Shown here piece after piece: positions 9,384 to 17,026 of a stretch of DNA of 64,000 nt (position 1 is its first letter; each line of letters begins with the position of its first letter). A program made the translations under genes and the position numbers. The notes below the pieces were generated by a model. It was given only the letters and a program-made list of their open reading frames with translations, searched no databases and was not told the DNA's origin. The stretch covers positions 33,822 through 97,821 of the forward strand of contig DATGMF010000029.1 in NCBI GenBank assembly GCA_035293765.1, in the 5' to 3' direction. The stretch is from DASRHT01 sp035293765 (lineage in GTDB: Bacteria; Chloroflexota; Ktedonobacteria; Ktedonobacterales; Ktedonobacteraceae).

Positions 9384-10166
9384 TTGGACATTCAAAAATA
9401 TCTAGAGCGCATAAATTATCATGGTTCGCTTGCACCGACGCTTGATACACTACAGGCGCTGCACGAAGCTCATCTTCTTGCAGTGCCTTTTGAAAACTTG
9501 AGCATTCATTGTGGGCGTGCAATTCACCTAGATGAAACAGCATTTTTTACTAAAATTGTTGAAAACAGGCGCGGCGGCTTCTGTTATGAGCTAAATGGGT
9601 TGTTTGGAGCATTGCTAACGACGCTTGGCTTTCAGGTCTCATTGCTCTCAGCAGGCGTGGCTCGTAGTGCAGGCGGATTTAGCCCTGCATTTGATCATTT
9701 GGCGCTGCTTGTCCATCTGACAGAAGATTGGCTGGTTGATGTCGGTTTTGGAGACTCTTTTCTCAGGCCGGTGCAGCTCACTCAGGCTTTCGAGCAGGTT
9801 CAGGGTGGGCGCGCCTATCGCTTTGAACGTTCGGGCGATTATTGGGTTCTGCAACATAGAGAAGATACGTGGCAATCCAGCTATCGCTTTACGCTGCACC
9901 CATACAAGCTCGCGGATTTTGTCGAGCGATGCCACTTTCACCAGTCTTCTCCAGAATCGCACTTCACCCAAAGACGTATCTGTACGCTTGCTACTGCGTT
10001 CGGCAGAGTCACATTAAGCGAACAAAAACTGATCGTAACAACGGGAAGGGAGCGGCAAGAGCGGCTGCTTAAAAAGCAGGACGAATATTTAGCCACCCTT
10101 GCTGAACAATTTGGCATCTTCCTCTCATTAGAGGATGGGAAGAATTTGACGAGAAACCTCTTTTAA
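9384..10166 (+). CDS. Arylamine N-acetyltransferase
   Basis: 260 residues. Transfers acetyl from acetyl-CoA to arylamines or hydrazines in the cytoplasm. The Cys-His-Asp triad is visible: C67 in RRGGFCYE, H105 in FDHLALLV and D119 in VDVGFGD, which matches the family spacing closely. I chose the TTG start at 9384 because it gives the family-typical beginning MDIQKYLERINYHG and has a GAAGGGGAG ribosome-binding site just upstream. A longer frame from TTG 9318 adds 22 residues that do not fit the family. The gene is single, and its neighbours do not indicate a natural substrate. Confidence 0.93.
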   Translation: MDIQKYLERINYHGSLAPTLDTLQALHEAHLLAVPFENLSIHCGRAIHLDETAFFTKIVENRRGGFCYELNGLFGALLTTLGFQVSLLSAGVARSAGGFSPAFDHLALLVHLTEDWLVDVGFGDSFLRPVQLTQAFEQVQGGRAYRFERSGDYWVLQHREDTWQSSYRFTLHPYKLADFVERCHFHQSSPESHFTQRRICTLATAFGRVTLSEQKLIVTTGRERQERLLKKQDEYLATLAEQFGIFLSLEDGKNLTRNLF

Positions 10167-10197
10167 GTTGACGTGAGATGTCTACACCATGCTGATG

Positions 10198-10689
10198 CTA
10201 CCTATCCCATGATTGCAACGGCGCGGTAAGTTTTCTGGTAGGTTTCTCCTCCGCCCTCTGCGCAGATTGGGTAGCGAGCGCGGCCCTGAGCTGAAGCACG
10301 ACCCACGAGCCCAGCATATTGCCCAGGGGTACGGCTAATAGCCCTCCGAGCAGGCTGCCGAGCAGGTAGATCAGGGCGGATAGCCAGTGTCCCGTTGTGG
10401 CTAGCAGCACGTCACCCAGAGCGAGGCTGCTGAAGGTCGTGTAAGCCCCGAGAAAGCCGACGTTAATGAACAGGTGGCGCGTCGGCCCGATCAGGTGGCT
10501 CTCCTCGGCTAAGGCGGTGACGAAGGCGAAAAGCAGCGCGCCCGTGATATTGATAACGAAGATGTCGTAAGGCCAGCTTTTGCCCATATGGCCCTGAATA
10601 AGCAGGCTGAGCGCATAGCGCGCGATGGTGCCGCAGAAGCCACCGGCGAGAACGGCGAGCAAGCGACGATGTAGCGAAAGTTTTGTCAT
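10198..10689 (-). CDS. crcB: Fluoride channel CrcB/Fluc, second subunit
   Basis: 163 residues with four predicted membrane segments. Fluc channels let fluoride leave the cell and so detoxify it. Family motifs are visible: GGFCGTIARY near the N-terminus, the asparagine in INITGAL, and GFLGAYTTFSS. I chose the ATG at 10689 because it overlaps the stop of the upstream crcB by one base (TGATG) and has a GGGATGGG site upstream. An ATG four codons earlier has none. Two adjacent, distinct crcB genes usually encode a heterodimer. The C-terminal tail after the last helix is unusually long and basic. Confidence 0.92.
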   Translation of the reverse strand: MTKLSLHRRLLAVLAGGFCGTIARYALSLLIQGHMGKSWPYDIFVINITGALLFAFVTALAEESHLIGPTRHLFINVGFLGAYTTFSSLALGDVLLATTGHWLSALIYLLGSLLGGLLAVPLGNMLGSWVVLQLRAALATQSAQRAEEKPTRKLTAPLQSWDR

Positions 10690-11060
10690 CAAATTACCCA
10701 TCCCAGTGCGAAACCAATGACTACTGCCAATAGACCGAGGGCGATTGTACTCCCAAGATAGGCGAAGCTTGCGCGCGCATTGCCCTTGCGCATGAGCTGC
10801 AAACCTTCCCAGCTCATGGTGCTGAACGTGGTGTATCCTCCGAGAAACCCTGTTGCCAGCGTTGTCTGAAGAGTGGAAGAGATGCGGTGGCGTAATGCAG
10901 CGACAAAAAGCAGACCGATCAGGAATGAACCCGAAACGTTGATCAATACCGTTCCAAGTGGAATGTGAGAACGCATGCGTTTAGCAACCAGACGACCAAG
11001 TGAATAACGTGCTGCGGCTCCTATCGAGCCAGCCAGTCCAATCAGGATGATCTGAACCAC
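10689..11060 (-). CDS. crcB: Fluoride channel CrcB/Fluc, first subunit
   Basis: 123 residues, four predicted membrane segments, the usual size for the family. Motifs: GSIGAAARYSLG, the pore asparagine in INVSGSF, and GFLGGYTTFSTMSWE. The GTG at 11060 with a GGAG upstream gives a normal N-terminus. An in-frame ATG at 11126 would add 22 residues and lies inside the riboswitch expression platform, so if it is used the switch could act on translation. The next crcB overlaps by one base, forming a two-gene operon. It is preceded by a fluoride riboswitch, which independently supports the function. Confidence 0.92.
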   Translation of the reverse strand: MVQIILIGLAGSIGAAARYSLGRLVAKRMRSHIPLGTVLINVSGSFLIGLLFVAALRHRISSTLQTTLATGFLGGYTTFSTMSWEGLQLMRKGNARASFAYLGSTIALGLLAVVIGFALGWVI

Positions 11061-11113
11061 TACTTTAAGCACTCCGTACAGTTTTTCAGGCAGAGGCAAT
11101 TTTACACACGAAA

Positions 11114-11212
11114 TGGCCCCTGACATGTCTTTTTCAGGCGTTATCAGGAGCCATTAACATCAATGTAGTTTCGCCGGAGCCGAGACTCCGGTGAGGTGAG
11201 CCCCATCACCGT
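11114..11212 (-). promoter_or_regulatory. Fluoride riboswitch (crcB motif) with expression platform
   Basis: Read on the minus strand, the RNA begins with GGTGATGGGGCTCACC, the conserved first hairpin of the crcB motif (stem GGTGA/TCACC, 11210-11195). Loop bases GGGGC (11204-11200) can pair with GCTCC (11151-11147) in the conserved ATGGCTCCTGA segment, forming the pseudoknot. A 6-bp CCGGAG/CTCCGG stem and a short ACA/TGT hairpin lie between. The same 3' strand can instead form a 10-bp stem with TCAGGGGCCA (11144-11153 with 11114-11123, one G-U pair). Pseudoknot and this stem exclude each other, as expected for a switch. It sits directly upstream of two crcB genes. Confidence 0.82.
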
Positions 11213-11235
11213 GTATACTCTAGTATTGTAGCATA

Positions 11236-12210
11236 CTATTTCCAGTGGCGCTGAGGCAGCCCTGGCACAGGCGAGCGGAAGGTTGGCAGACGGCTCATGC
11301 CAAGCGAGCCTACATAGACCGTGCGCAGGTCGGGACCGCCGAAGGTCACGCTGGTCACAAGCTGCAAGGTTTGCCCTGCCGTCGATAGCATGTCGGCTGG
11401 CTGGACATCGCCTGTTGCCAACCGTTCATCAAATGTCTGCAACAGTGGCTCGTTGGCATCCTCAAAAACAACGTGGTAATCGCCATCGGGGGTGATGATG
11501 CCCACGCCGTTTCTGAGCACGGTTGTTACCCAGACGTTGCCATCGGCATCGAAGGCAAAGCCATCAACGGCGGCGCCAATGCCAAGCCCATCGGGTCCGA
11601 CCACTTCTTTATCGCTCAGGCTGCCATCGGGCTGGACGCGGAAACGGATAATGCGGCTCTTCATCGTTTCGGCGACATAGAGGTACTCGCCGCTGCTATC
11701 GAGCCGGATCTCATTGGTGAAATAGATGTCGTCTCTGACGATGCGCGGCCCCTTCTCGTCCATCAGCACAATGTAGCCATCGGGCCTCGGACTGGCTGCT
11801 GCGGGCCACCAGTGCGGTTCGCGGGTGGAGAAGGCCATCCAGAGGCGATTGAGGTGATCGAGAAACACGTAATTCGCGCTGGATAATTTAACGCCGTCCA
11901 GCTCGGTCAGAAACTCTTCTGTGCGACCATCGGGATAGAGCTTCTGGATCGTGCCGGTGCCGATATTGGCGATGATAAGGGTGCCATCGTCCATCATCGC
12001 CAGGCCGTTGGGCTCGCCTCCCAGGCCATCGAAGAAATGCTGGTCCCCGTTGGGATCTATGCGCGTCACCCCGCCGCGCCCATCGGAGACCCAGAGCGTG
12101 CCGTCGGGCTTAGCAAGAATCGATTCAGGACGTACCAGATCGTGACCCGTATAGGTGAGGTCGCTGAGTTCGAGACGAAACTCCTTGATAGAAGCTTTAC
12201 CGGTGCTCAT
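11236..12210 (-). CDS. SMP-30/gluconolactonase-like beta-propeller protein
   Basis: 324 residues. Repeated blades of the type PDGTLWVSDGRG, DDGTLIIANIGTG and DADGNVWVTTV show a six-bladed SMP-30/gluconolactonase/LRE propeller. Members hydrolyse sugar lactones or similar esters using one divalent metal. The residues EPNG and FTNEIRLDSSG resemble the metal-site region. There is no signal peptide, so it is likely cytoplasmic. It is a single gene, divergent from the gene at 12360. Exact substrate unknown. Confidence 0.83.
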   Translation of the reverse strand: MSTGKASIKEFRLELSDLTYTGHDLVRPESILAKPDGTLWVSDGRGGVTRIDPNGDQHFFDGLGGEPNGLAMMDDGTLIIANIGTGTIQKLYPDGRTEEFLTELDGVKLSSANYVFLDHLNRLWMAFSTREPHWWPAAASPRPDGYIVLMDEKGPRIVRDDIYFTNEIRLDSSGEYLYVAETMKSRIIRFRVQPDGSLSDKEVVGPDGLGIGAAVDGFAFDADGNVWVTTVLRNGVGIITPDGDYHVVFEDANEPLLQTFDERLATGDVQPADMLSTAGQTLQLVTSVTFGGPDLRTVYVGSLGMSRLPTFRSPVPGLPQRHWK

Positions 12211-12359
12211 GTCGGTCCTTTCTGTAGTGAAGATTTTTGTGCTATGCTACATTGGGAGACATACATGGTGCAATAATCGCCCTTTGTTAGTATAGACGCC
12301 GTCTGTGCAGCTATTCGTAGCCGGATGTATGCTTTGATTGTACACTCAAGAGGAGAAGG

Positions 12360-12683
12360 ATGCCAAAGGTCGAGTTTTTCTATTTCGCGGATTGCCCCAG
12401 CCATGAACGCGCTCTGGCTCTGCTGCGCGCTGTGATGGAGGAGCAGAAAATATCAGCCGCAATTGAGGTTGTTGAAGTCAAGACCGAAGAAGAGGCGCGC
12501 CGCTATCGCTTTTATGGCTCGCCTACCATTCGCATAGATGGCGCTGATATCGCACCGGTGCCAGAGGGAATCGACGAGCCATCCCTTACCTGCCGGGCCT
12601 ATCGACGGCCAGATGGGCGCATTTCTCCTCTGCCCCCGCGCGAACTGATCGTGACAGCTTTTCATGGGCGTTCAAAGGTGTAA
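12360..12683 (+). CDS. Thioredoxin-fold protein with CPSH site
   Basis: 107 residues with a thioredoxin-like fold: an opening VEFFYFADCPSHERAL strand-loop-helix and a later cis-proline-type GSPTIRIDG. The usual CxxC is replaced by C-P-S-H, so it has one cysteine and cannot form an intramolecular disulfide there. Similar proteins are often labelled thioredoxin family or, misleadingly, alkylmercury lyase. It has an AGGAGAAGG site immediately before the ATG. Role unknown: possibly a thiol transferase or metal-binding protein. Confidence 0.75.
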   Translation: MPKVEFFYFADCPSHERALALLRAVMEEQKISAAIEVVEVKTEEEARRYRFYGSPTIRIDGADIAPVPEGIDEPSLTCRAYRRPDGRISPLPPRELIVTAFHGRSKV

Positions 12684-12753
12684 AATAGATACTGGTATCC
12701 CTTTTTGTCTGACAGGTGAATGTAAGCTTACAGTGTAAGGAGATCCCTCAAGA

Positions 12754-13296
12754 ATGGCAAAACTAATGACAGGGGATAGCGTGATTGATTTCACGTTACC
12801 TGCAACCGACGAGCAAACGTACAATGCGAATGAGCAGCTCAGAAATGCAAAGGCCCTGGTAATCGTTTTTACCTGTAATCACTGTCCATACGCTCAGGCA
12901 TGGGAAGATCGCATTAATGCGATTGCTCGCGACTACGCTCCACAGGATATACGTTTGCTGGCGATCAGTTCGAATGATGTGTCTAAGTACCCGGCTGATA
13001 ATATGCCAAATATGGCGAAACGCGCTCTGGAGAAGGGCTTTGTCTTTCCCTACCTTTACGATGAAAGCCAGATAGTTGCTCATGCGTACGGAGCTGAGCG
13101 CACGCCGGAATTCTTTATTTTCGACTCTGCTGGCAAACTACGCTATCATGGAGCGCCCGACGATAATTACGAGGATGAACAGGCGGTCAAGCATCATTAT
13201 GCCCGTGAGGCCCTGGACGCTATCCTGGCGGATAAAACTGTAGCAATTGCCGAAACTCCACCGGTCGGTTGCACCATCAAGTGGAAAAATTCGTAG
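12754..13296 (+). CDS. Thioredoxin family/peroxiredoxin-like protein
   Basis: 180 residues, AhpC/TSA-like thioredoxin fold. The likely active site is C41-N-H-C44 in FTCNHCPYA. The segment AYGAERTPEFFIFD carries the cis-proline before strand 4. These proteins are predicted thiol oxidoreductases of the cytoplasm. An AAGGAGAT ribosome-binding site precedes the ATG. It follows another thioredoxin-fold gene by 70 bases, so the two may be co-transcribed. Electron donor and substrate are not evident. Confidence 0.85.
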   Translation: MAKLMTGDSVIDFTLPATDEQTYNANEQLRNAKALVIVFTCNHCPYAQAWEDRINAIARDYAPQDIRLLAISSNDVSKYPADNMPNMAKRALEKGFVFPYLYDESQIVAHAYGAERTPEFFIFDSAGKLRYHGAPDDNYEDEQAVKHHYAREALDAILADKTVAIAETPPVGCTIKWKNS

Positions 13297-13343
13297 GCTC
13301 AGGCTGTCTGTAATGAATGGCCCGCGAGTAAAAGGAGTGCGGT

Positions 13344-14882
13344 ATGGACACATTGTTGGGTATTGATCTTGGTACAACAGGCGTGAAGGCGGCCCTTTTC
13401 GCGGCTGAAGATGGGCGTGTCCTGAGTGATGCTTTTGTCGATTATCCACTTGTTCATCCGCATCCTGGCTGGGCTGAGCAGGACCCCGCCGATTGGTGGA
13501 GGGCCACGACAGCCGCTATCCAAACCTGTTTAAAAGTTGGGGCAGCGCAGGGGGTACAGCCTGCTGATGTGCGTGGGGTTGGCCTCTCCGGGCAGATGCA
13601 TGGCGTTGTGTTGCTCGATGCCAGGCGGAAGGTGTTGCGCCGCTGCATTATCTGGGCCGATCAGCGCAGCCATGCACAATGCGTCTGGATCACCGAGAGG
13701 GTGGGAGCGAGCCGTCTGATCGAGCTGGTGAGCAATCCTGCGCTGACAGGCTTCTCTGCTCCCAAGCTGCTCTGGGTGCGCGACAACGAGCCTGAGCTAT
13801 TTGAGCAGGCGCGCACCATGCTCCTGCCCAAAGACTATATTCGCTATCTGCTCACGGGCGTCATGGCAATGGAAATCTCGGACGCGGCGGGCACCTGTCT
13901 GCTGGATGTCCGGCAAGGTGTATGGTCACAGGAAGTTTTACAGGCGCTCGCACTCGATCCCGCGTTGCTGCCTCCGGTTGTGCCTGCCGATGCAGTGAGC
14001 GGCGTCATTACGGAAGGTGTAGCGGAGATGACCGGGTTGCCCGCTGGCACTCCTGTTGCTGGCGGGGGAGCTGATAATGCCTGTGGCGCGGTCGGCAACG
14101 GTGTTGTGAAATCTGGCCTTGCGCTTGTCTCCGTTGGCACAAGTGGTATTGTGCTCGCTCACGCCGATACGCCTCAGGTTGATCGCTCCGGCCCCATTCC
14201 GCGCGTGCATACCTTCAACCATGCGGTGTCGCGCTCCTGGTATCTGATGGGAGTCACACAGGGGGCTGGCCTCTCCTTGCGCTGGGTGCGTGATAATATC
14301 GGCCTGCCTGAGCGTGCCCTGGAACGCTGGACCAATATCGATGCTTACGAACATCTCGCGCGCGAAGCTGAAGGCGTTGCCGCTGGCAGCGATGGGCTGA
14401 TCTTCCTGCCATACCTTCAGGGCGAGCGCACTCCTCATCTGGACCCGCACGCGCGAGGGGGATGGATAGGGCTGACCGCCAGTCATGATCGATGCCACCT
14501 GATACGTTCCGTGCTCGAGGGAGTGGCCTTTAGCCTGAAAGATTGTTTTGCCATCATCAAAGAGCAGGGACTGAGCCTTGAGCAATTGCGCGCCACCGGC
14601 GGGGGAGCCAGAAGCCCGCTCTGGCGGCAGATCATCGCCGACGTGCTCGGCGTCGAACTGGTCACGACCAACGCCAGCGAAGGACCGGCCTTTGGAGCAG
14701 CTCTCCTGGCAGGGGTTGCCGGCGGCGTTTATGCCTCAGTCCAGGAAGCATGCGAGCAGACGGTGCGCGTCGTTGAGCGGACCGAGCCGCGTCCTGCTGC
14801 CGCTCAGACCTATGCTCAGGCATATGAGACCTACCGCGCGCTCTATCCGGCTCTGAAGCCCATTATCAGCCGACCAAGCTGA
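13344..14882 (+). CDS. xylB: Xylulokinase
   Basis: 512 residues, the usual length for FGGY-family xylulokinases, which phosphorylate D-xylulose to xylulose 5-phosphate. Visible features: the N-terminal phosphate-binding LLGIDLGTTGVKA, GLSGQMHG, IIWADQRS with the likely catalytic Asp, GGGADNACGAVG, and the C-terminal ATGGGARSPLWRQI ATP-binding motif. An AAAAGGAG site precedes the ATG. No xylose isomerase or sugar transporter lies nearby, so the sugar preference is inferred from the family only. Confidence 0.92.
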   Translation: MDTLLGIDLGTTGVKAALFAAEDGRVLSDAFVDYPLVHPHPGWAEQDPADWWRATTAAIQTCLKVGAAQGVQPADVRGVGLSGQMHGVVLLDARRKVLRRCIIWADQRSHAQCVWITERVGASRLIELVSNPALTGFSAPKLLWVRDNEPELFEQARTMLLPKDYIRYLLTGVMAMEISDAAGTCLLDVRQGVWSQEVLQALALDPALLPPVVPADAVSGVITEGVAEMTGLPAGTPVAGGGADNACGAVGNGVVKSGLALVSVGTSGIVLAHADTPQVDRSGPIPRVHTFNHAVSRSWYLMGVTQGAGLSLRWVRDNIGLPERALERWTNIDAYEHLAREAEGVAAGSDGLIFLPYLQGERTPHLDPHARGGWIGLTASHDRCHLIRSVLEGVAFSLKDCFAIIKEQGLSLEQLRATGGGARSPLWRQIIADVLGVELVTTNASEGPAFGAALLAGVAGGVYASVQEACEQTVRVVERTEPRPAAAQTYAQAYETYRALYPALKPIISRPS

Positions 14883-14965
14883 CATCGTGGATTTGGGCTA
14901 TAGATGTAGCATGGGCAACGGTTTATTATGCCTATTGTCTATGCTGTTGACGGAAAGAAATGCGT

Positions 14966-15640
14966 ATGCCAGAAAGCCAGGATTTCAGAAAACATCATAG
15001 GGAGCGCGCTTCCTCGAAACAGCGCGCAACTGAACATAACTGGCAACGATCCAATATGGTCTCCTCGAAGCAAAGCGAGCGCACACGAAACGCGAGGCGG
15101 GACTTCAAGCTGGGATTCGGCTGTCTTCTGACCTTCTGTGCCGTCGCTCTCGGCTTCGTTGTCGGCGTAAGCGTGGGAGTTTTGCTGGTCTACCTCTTCC
15201 TGCTTGCCTTTTCTGCGACGGCATTGATGAGCATGTATGGCGTTCTTGGCGTTTTTGTGGGGATTGTTAGCGCGTTCGCGGCAAATCCGGTGCTGCGCCG
15301 CCTCTGCTATCATTTGAAGCGGCGGCATTTACAGCGTCATGGCATCGCCGTTGAGGCGATAGTTGTCCACCAGCAATGGGAGATGCTGTACAATCCGAGA
15401 GGGCCCGCCGGAGATAGGTTTGAGTTGACGCTGAGCTGGCAACATCCTGATACTGGACAAAGCTATGAGTATGTGCGTACATATCTCTACTTCTTTGGCC
15501 TTACAAGGAAAAAAAGAGAGCTGTTTGGGACCGATTACCGCTCCGGCGCTCATCTCCCCCTCTTCTTCAGTCCCAAACATCCCTGGTACTATGTCGTCGA
15601 TATTCCTTTCATCCCTACCTGGTTTGATGTCTTGTTCTAA
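14966..15640 (+). CDS. Membrane protein of unknown function
   Basis: 224 residues. A basic N-terminal tail (about 45 residues) is followed by two adjacent membrane segments (roughly 49-75 and 80-105) and a C-terminal cytoplasmic or exposed domain of about 110 residues with aromatic strands (HLPLFFSPKHPWYYVV). That domain resembles the small beta domain of DUF3592-type proteins, but the match is weak. Start chosen at 14966, eight bases after GGAAAG. The ATG two codons earlier is too close to the site. I do not recognise a function. Confidence 0.65.
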   Translation: MPESQDFRKHHRERASSKQRATEHNWQRSNMVSSKQSERTRNARRDFKLGFGCLLTFCAVALGFVVGVSVGVLLVYLFLLAFSATALMSMYGVLGVFVGIVSAFAANPVLRRLCYHLKRRHLQRHGIAVEAIVVHQQWEMLYNPRGPAGDRFELTLSWQHPDTGQSYEYVRTYLYFFGLTRKKRELFGTDYRSGAHLPLFFSPKHPWYYVVDIPFIPTWFDVLF

Positions 15641-15680
15641 GATACGATGCCTGTTCTCTATTCAATAGATAGGCTTCAGG

Positions 15681-16193
15681 TCACAGAGCAGATAACAATC
15701 TTCCCAGTTCTTCTTTTTGCCATTCACGGACTGCTCGTAACGTTTCTACTGCCGTTTGCAGTTGCTCTGCCGGGAAAGGGATCGTCATTTCCCTGACAAT
15801 CTCTGCTTCGCGCTGACGCATCCTGGTCATATATGCCTGGCCCTCCTCGGTGAGTTGGACGAGGTGAGAACGCTTGTGAGCTGCATTATCAATCAACTCG
15901 ACATACCCTTCTTCTACCAGCCTGTTGACGAGCTTCTGAATATACTGGCGCGAAACTGACTTCTCGCTGGCTATCTGTGGCACCGTTTGCGGACCGTGAC
16001 GGTAAAGGGCTAGGAGCACGCCTCTCCTGCCCATTGATACCGCGCCGTGACTATAAACATTTTCAATGATGGAGCTCGATTGGTGATAAAGGAGCTCGTT
16101 TTCCTCATAGAGGAACTGAAGGGCGATGAGCGACTCCCTGCTCGATTTTGCATCTTCCGGCGTTTTCCATTGCGGGTTATCCAGATTTGTCAC
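15681..16193 (-). CDS. MarR family transcriptional regulator
   Basis: 170 residues with a MarR-type winged helix: RRGVLLALYRHGPQTVPQIASEKSVSRQYIQKLVNRLVEEGYVELIDN, followed by the wing and a C-terminal dimer helix. The start overlaps the stop of the upstream membrane-protein gene by four bases (ATGA), so both form one operon. Two identical-type 17-bp palindromes flank the promoter of that operon (16891-16949) and are the likely autoregulatory operators. MarR proteins usually release DNA when bound by small phenolic or lipophilic ligands, or on oxidation. There is no cysteine in the recognition region here. Confidence 0.92.
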   Translation of the reverse strand: MTNLDNPQWKTPEDAKSSRESLIALQFLYEENELLYHQSSSIIENVYSHGAVSMGRRGVLLALYRHGPQTVPQIASEKSVSRQYIQKLVNRLVEEGYVELIDNAAHKRSHLVQLTEEGQAYMTRMRQREAEIVREMTIPFPAEQLQTAVETLRAVREWQKEELGRLLSAL

Positions 16194-16840
16194 TGACCAG
16201 CTCCTTTGCTCAATGTCCTGGCTGAACGGCTTGCTGCCGTTTTTTTCGTGTTTTGTAAGCTTCTTCCTCCTACGATAAGAAGAACTATAGCCATAGAACC
16301 AAGCCAGAGCATACCGACAAGGCTGGTTACTGCCATCCAGCCACCCCCGTTACTAATGGTTGCTATAGGGCCGAGCGTAAATTGAACCGGTACTACCAGC
16401 GGTACAATAATGGCCGTCAAGCAGAATACAGCCAACGTGAGATACGCTCGTCTCTCGTCGAAGGCCAGTCCTATGAACAGAAAATGCACGCCCAATGCCA
16501 GCGTTGCACCCGGGACCACGTATTCAAGATGGTGGAGAGCTCGTGAGACGATAAGCGCCACTATATAGCCAATGATCGTTACAGCAACTCCTACCACATA
16601 GAGCCAGACTACGCGTTTGTTTGTAAAGAGCCTGGGGCCAGTAAGCCCATGCAGCTTTCGCGAGAAACGGATCGTCAGGAACAGCAGGGGAAGGGATATA
16701 ATGAGAGGCAGTAATAGCGCGAGAACCAATGGAACTCCTTGAATGACATTCAAAAGAAAAGCTCCCCAGCCCCATACCATCACTGAGTACACGAAGAGGG
16801 TAAATCTCATAGTACGTAACGCTCGAACAGAGGTCTCCAT
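16190..16840 (-). CDS. Multi-pass membrane protein, co-transcribed with marR
   Basis: 216 residues with six or so hydrophobic segments and few charged loops. I chose ATG 16840 because it lies ten bases after AAGGAG. The longer frame to 16942 would run through the promoter and operators. It is not a recognised transporter family. Genes paired with MarR regulators often encode drug efflux or membrane stress proteins, but this is only context. It is translationally coupled to marR by a 4-base overlap. Confidence 0.75.
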   Translation of the reverse strand: METSVRALRTMRFTLFVYSVMVWGWGAFLLNVIQGVPLVLALLLPLIISLPLLFLTIRFSRKLHGLTGPRLFTNKRVVWLYVVGVAVTIIGYIVALIVSRALHHLEYVVPGATLALGVHFLFIGLAFDERRAYLTLAVFCLTAIIVPLVVPVQFTLGPIATISNGGGWMAVTSLVGMLWLGSMAIVLLIVGGRSLQNTKKTAASRSARTLSKGAGQ

Positions 16841-16890
16841 AAGAGAAGCACTCCTTTGCATGGTGAAATGGCGTCTTGATGTTGCCTTTT

Positions 16891-16950
16891 TGACAACATG
16901 GTTGTCATTCTGCATTGCAGAGTATACATAAATGACAACCATGTTGTCAA
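16891..16950 (-). promoter_or_regulatory. Promoter with two 17-bp operators for the membrane protein-marR operon
   Basis: Minus-strand -35 TTGACA (16950-16945) and -10 TATACT (16926-16921) are separated by 18 bp. One operator, TGACAAC-3-GTTGTCA, covers 16933-16949 and overlaps the -35. A second copy with the same half-sites covers 16891-16907, just downstream of the expected start. Their centres are 42 bp apart, four helical turns, so two MarR dimers could bind the same DNA face and block the promoter. Confidence 0.85.
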
Positions 16951-17026
16951 GTAGAGCGTTTTAGGCTGTGTTGTTCGTTTTGAAAAGCGGTATGTTATAT
17001 TTGCCTGGCGAGGAACGGTGCGTGAC

